Assembly: GCA_015489555.1 (NCBI GenBank) | Contig: WFZN01000084.1 | Span: 1-8,959 of the forward strand | DNA: 8,959 nt | Origin: Candidatus Dojkabacteria bacterium | GTDB taxonomy: Bacteria > Patescibacteriota > Dojkabacteria > GCA-002793355 | Direction of reading: 5' to 3' | Shown: positions 7,295 through 8,959 of the stretch, piece by piece | Layout of the letters: each line of letters starts with the position of its first letter | Position numbering within the stretch: position 1 is the first letter of the stretch | Program-made: the position numbers and the translations under genes | Notes under the pieces: model-generated | Databases searched by the model: none | Told to the model about the DNA's origin: nothing | The model's input: only the letters and a program-made list of their open reading frames with translations

Positions 7295-7846
7295 ATGGCT
7301 CAACTAAAGAAAGGTCAGTTTATATTACATAAAGATGAACCACATCAAATCGTTGATTTACAACACCATGCGATGGGTCGTGGAAGGGGGATCCTCAACT
7401 TGCGGTTACGTAATTTAAAAACTGGAGCTGTTATTAACGTTACTTTTAAAAGTAATGAAGCCCCTGACCCTATTGTCGTTAGTCAGAAAAATTTCCAATA
7501 TCTTTATAACGACGGCAATAACGCGTATTTTATGGACCCTGACACATTTGAGCAGGTCGCGTTGCCAGTTAAGTTAATTAGCGATCTGATTCAATTTTTA
7601 AAAGAAGGGGAAACATATGCACTTTATCTTTACGAGGGTAAGCCAGTTGCTTTAAATATTCCAAAGGTGGTTGTATTGAAGGTCGTGAGTGCTCCTGAGG
7701 GGGTAAGAGGTGATTCTAGCACTAATCCTACTAAAGAGGTAGAGCTTGAGACAGGTTTACGTTTACAGGTACCGTTATTTATAAAGGCAGGAGATCTTGT
7801 AAAGGTAAATACTGAAAAGGTGGCATATGTAGAGAGGGTAGGCTAG
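7295..7846 (+). CDS. efp: Translation elongation factor P
   Basis: EF-P binds between the P and E sites of the ribosome and rescues stalling at consecutive prolines. The 183-residue product is near the family norm of about 185-188 and has all three domains: an N-terminal KOW-like domain ending near residue 62 (with NLRLRNLKTG, 35-44), the OB domain beginning at NFQYLYNDG (66-74) and DTFEQ, and the C-terminal OB domain with GLRLQVPLFIKAGDLVKVNTE and YVERV at the end. The tip loop reads AMGRGRG, so the residue equivalent to E. coli Lys34 is Arg29. That rules out EpmA-type beta-lysylation, leaving no modification or an arginine modification such as rhamnosylation. It is divergent from the helicase operon, and its ATG lies five bases after a perfect TATAAT with no ribosome binding site. 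It is convergent with the pilus genes, 35 bases away. Confidence 0.96.
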   Translation: MAQLKKGQFILHKDEPHQIVDLQHHAMGRGRGILNLRLRNLKTGAVINVTFKSNEAPDPIVVSQKNFQYLYNDGNNAYFMDPDTFEQVALPVKLISDLIQFLKEGETYALYLYEGKPVALNIPKVVVLKVVSAPEGVRGDSSTNPTKEVELETGLRLQVPLFIKAGDLVKVNTEKVAYVERVG

Positions 7847-7881
7847 AGTCATTTTTAGTTTTGTTGGCAGAGGTTAGCATA

Positions 7882-8544
7882 TTAAGGTTGAATGGGTTTT
7901 AAGGGAAAATCTATTGGAATTTTATCCAAATATGGCATGGTGTACTGTACGATTTCAACTCTAAGCGTCCAGGGATTGTTATAACGTGCTATAGGGGCAG
8001 TCGGATCTACTTCAAGTTTTGAAAGGTGTACAGTATCGAATGTAAAGATATATGGATTGTTGATAAGAAATCGTATAAAGCGTATAAGATCCTCTTTTTC
8101 GCCTTTGGCATTAACCGGTATTACAACGCGTTTAATGCGGTGTTTAATCCCCAAGGTGTCGTGGGTTTCTTTTTCTACTGTAAGTTCTTCCGTTAGGCTA
8201 AGGGTGGCTATTTCAAGGTTGTACTTTTGAGTGTTTTTGTCTATATATTCTCCTAGTTGTCCCAGGTTGATATCTGTAGGAAGACCTTTTAGAGTCTCTT
8301 GGTATAAAGTTGACAAAGTTTGCTCATCAACTGAGTTAAGTAGGGTAATTTGTTTTTCAAGAAACAATCGTTTATCTTTTAAATTTCTAAGCTTTTCCAG
8401 GTTGTTTTTGATGCTTAATATCTGGGGTAGAAAAACAAAGAATATTATGAGAATTGTTATAACTGCTGTCGTTATAGTCGTTGCAATTTTTATTGTTAGA
8501 TCCTTTTTGGTTGTTTTGGCCTTAGTCTTTTTACCTGAGTTCAT
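7882..8544 (-). CDS. pilO: PilO-like type IV pilus assembly protein
   Basis: PilO is a bitopic inner-membrane protein that pairs with PilN in the type IV pilus alignment complex. From the chosen start the product has 220 residues: a short lysine-rich cytoplasmic tail (1-19), one membrane segment (about 20-40, rich in Ile, Thr and Phe), a coiled coil (about 44-75, LEKLRNLKDKRLFLEKQI) and a ferredoxin-like outer domain containing LPTDINLGQLGEYID and a later KEDLIRFIRFLINNPYIF helix, which is the PilO pattern. I prefer ATG at 8544, which overlaps the upstream pilN-like gene by 14 bases. A GTG at 8580 would add 12 residues (MERLTYYRYIKN) and overlap by 50 bases. No clear Shine-Dalgarno is present, so translational coupling is likely. 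Similarity between PilO families is low, so the name rests on architecture and neighbour. Confidence 0.75.
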   Translation of the reverse strand: MNSGKKTKAKTTKKDLTIKIATTITTAVITILIIFFVFLPQILSIKNNLEKLRNLKDKRLFLEKQITLLNSVDEQTLSTLYQETLKGLPTDINLGQLGEYIDKNTQKYNLEIATLSLTEELTVEKETHDTLGIKHRIKRVVIPVNAKGEKEDLIRFIRFLINNPYIFTFDTVHLSKLEVDPTAPIARYNNPWTLRVEIVQYTMPYLDKIPIDFPLKPIQP

Positions 8545-8938
8545 ATTTTTTATATACCTGTAATAAGTTAAGCGTTCCACTTAGGCTAAAGTTTACTCCC
8601 TCACCTTCTTCTACAGTGGAGAAATTTGTTAAATTTAAGCTGTTAATAGTATCTTTATGGCTTAGTAGATAAAACCATGTTAATGAGGCGTCTGTAAGGT
8701 TGTTAGCAGTTGCTGACAACTGTATCTTGCCTTCAGAGTCAAGAAGATAAGAGTTTACTCTTGCTTGGGGGGTAAGAATACTATCTATAAAGAGGATAAT
8801 CGCTTGTGGGTCATAACGATCTTGAGTAATGTTTTTAATATATTCTTGCCTTAGCAATACATTAACATAGAGTAGGAATTTTTCTTTTTGGTTAGATAAG
8901 GTTGTTTGAAGTTGAGCTATTTTGCTACTTTCCTCTTT
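8531..8938 (-). CDS. pilN: PilN-like type IV pilus assembly protein, 5' end missing
   Basis: This is the C-terminal 135 residues of a protein truncated by the contig end. What remains is the end of a coiled coil (KEESSKIAQLQTTLSNQKEK) followed by a ferredoxin-like domain: FIDSILTPQARVNSYLLDSEGKIQLSATANN, LTWFYLLSHKDTINSLNLTNFS, then VNFSLSGTL. This resembles the PilN/fimbrial assembly family, whose partner PilO is encoded next and overlaps by 14 bases. The short cytoplasmic tail and membrane segment expected at the N-terminus lie off the contig. The frame continues to a GTG at 8953, but those first five residues (MYKRQ) are encoded by sequencing adapter, so the genuine sequence ends at base 8938. 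Confidence 0.72.
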   Translation of the reverse strand, partial: KEESSKIAQLQTTLSNQKEKFLLYVNVLLRQEYIKNITQDRYDPQAIILFIDSILTPQARVNSYLLDSEGKIQLSATANNLTDASLTWFYLLSHKDTINSLNLTNFSTVEEGEGVNFSLSGTLNLLQVYKKYELR

Positions 8939-8959
8939 CTGTCTCTTATACACATCTGA
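8939..8959. other. Nextera/Tn5 transposase adapter remnant (artefact)
   Basis: Bases 8939-8957 are CTGTCTCTTATACACATCT, the exact reverse complement of the 19-bp Tn5 mosaic end used in Nextera libraries. The next two bases, GA, continue into the Read 1 adapter; the Read 2 adapter would continue with CC. This is untrimmed library adapter at a contig end, not organism DNA, and not evidence of a natural transposon. Confidence 0.97.

Noticed and set aside
7847..7881. Terminator between the convergent efp and pilO genes
   Set aside because: The 35 bases contain a short T-rich stretch but no inverted repeat of useful length.
8545..8580. GTG at 8580 as the pilO start
   Set aside because: It would overlap the pilN-like gene by 50 bases and add a tail unneeded before the membrane segment; ATG at 8544 gives a typical 14-base overlap.
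8939..8957. Tn5 mosaic end as evidence of a natural transposon
   Set aside because: It sits exactly at the contig end and continues into Nextera Read 1 adapter bases, so it is a library artefact.
1..8959. CRISPR array, insertion sequence or integrase in the window
   Set aside because: I saw no regularly spaced direct repeats, transposase or recombinase motifs, or terminal inverted repeats.

Overview
This is an 8,959-base, AT-rich, densely packed bacterial contig. The long open frames end cleanly at TAA, TAG and once TGA, with no need for TGA readthrough, so the genetic code looks like the ordinary bacterial one (table 11). The gene mix is a recombination-mediator pair ybaB-recR, a PEGA-domain membrane protein, a single-chain UvrD-type helicase fused to a RecB-type nuclease, an elongation factor P with Arg at the loop tip, and pilN/pilO-type pilus genes. 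Together with tiny intergenic gaps, almost no Shine-Dalgarno sequences and a tRNA without encoded CCA, it suggests a small-genome candidate-phyla-radiation (Patescibacteria) bacterium, perhaps Microgenomates or Katanobacteria. That placement is inference from style and content, not a search result.

Layout. Plus strand, bases 42-3068: ybaB/ebfC, recR, a PEGA-domain protein, then tRNA-Lys(CTT). Minus strand, 3101-7275: a 329-residue protein of unknown function, followed through a TAATG stop/start junction by a 1,061-residue helicase-nuclease. The two form a clear operon. Plus strand, 7295-7846: efp, divergent from that operon across only 19 bases that hold a palindromic -10 box. Minus strand, 7882-8938: a partial pilN-like gene and pilO, overlapping by 14 bases and convergent with efp. 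No stretch over 300 bases lacks a gene; the largest protein-free gap is 2984-3100, and most of it is the tRNA.

The last 21 bases (8939-8959) are not genomic. They match the Nextera/Tn5 transposase adapter, and they create a false N-terminus (MYKRQ) on the pilN-like frame.

How the genes work together. YbaB and RecR serve recombinational repair and DNA binding; genes in this order usually follow dnaX, which would lie just left of the window. The helicase-nuclease could supply double-strand-break end processing (an AddAB/RecBCD-like role) or act against foreign DNA; the unknown protein co-transcribed with it is the best candidate here for something undescribed. EF-P relieves ribosome stalling at polyproline. 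PilN and PilO belong to the inner-membrane assembly platform of a type IV pilus, which such bacteria use for attachment and DNA uptake.
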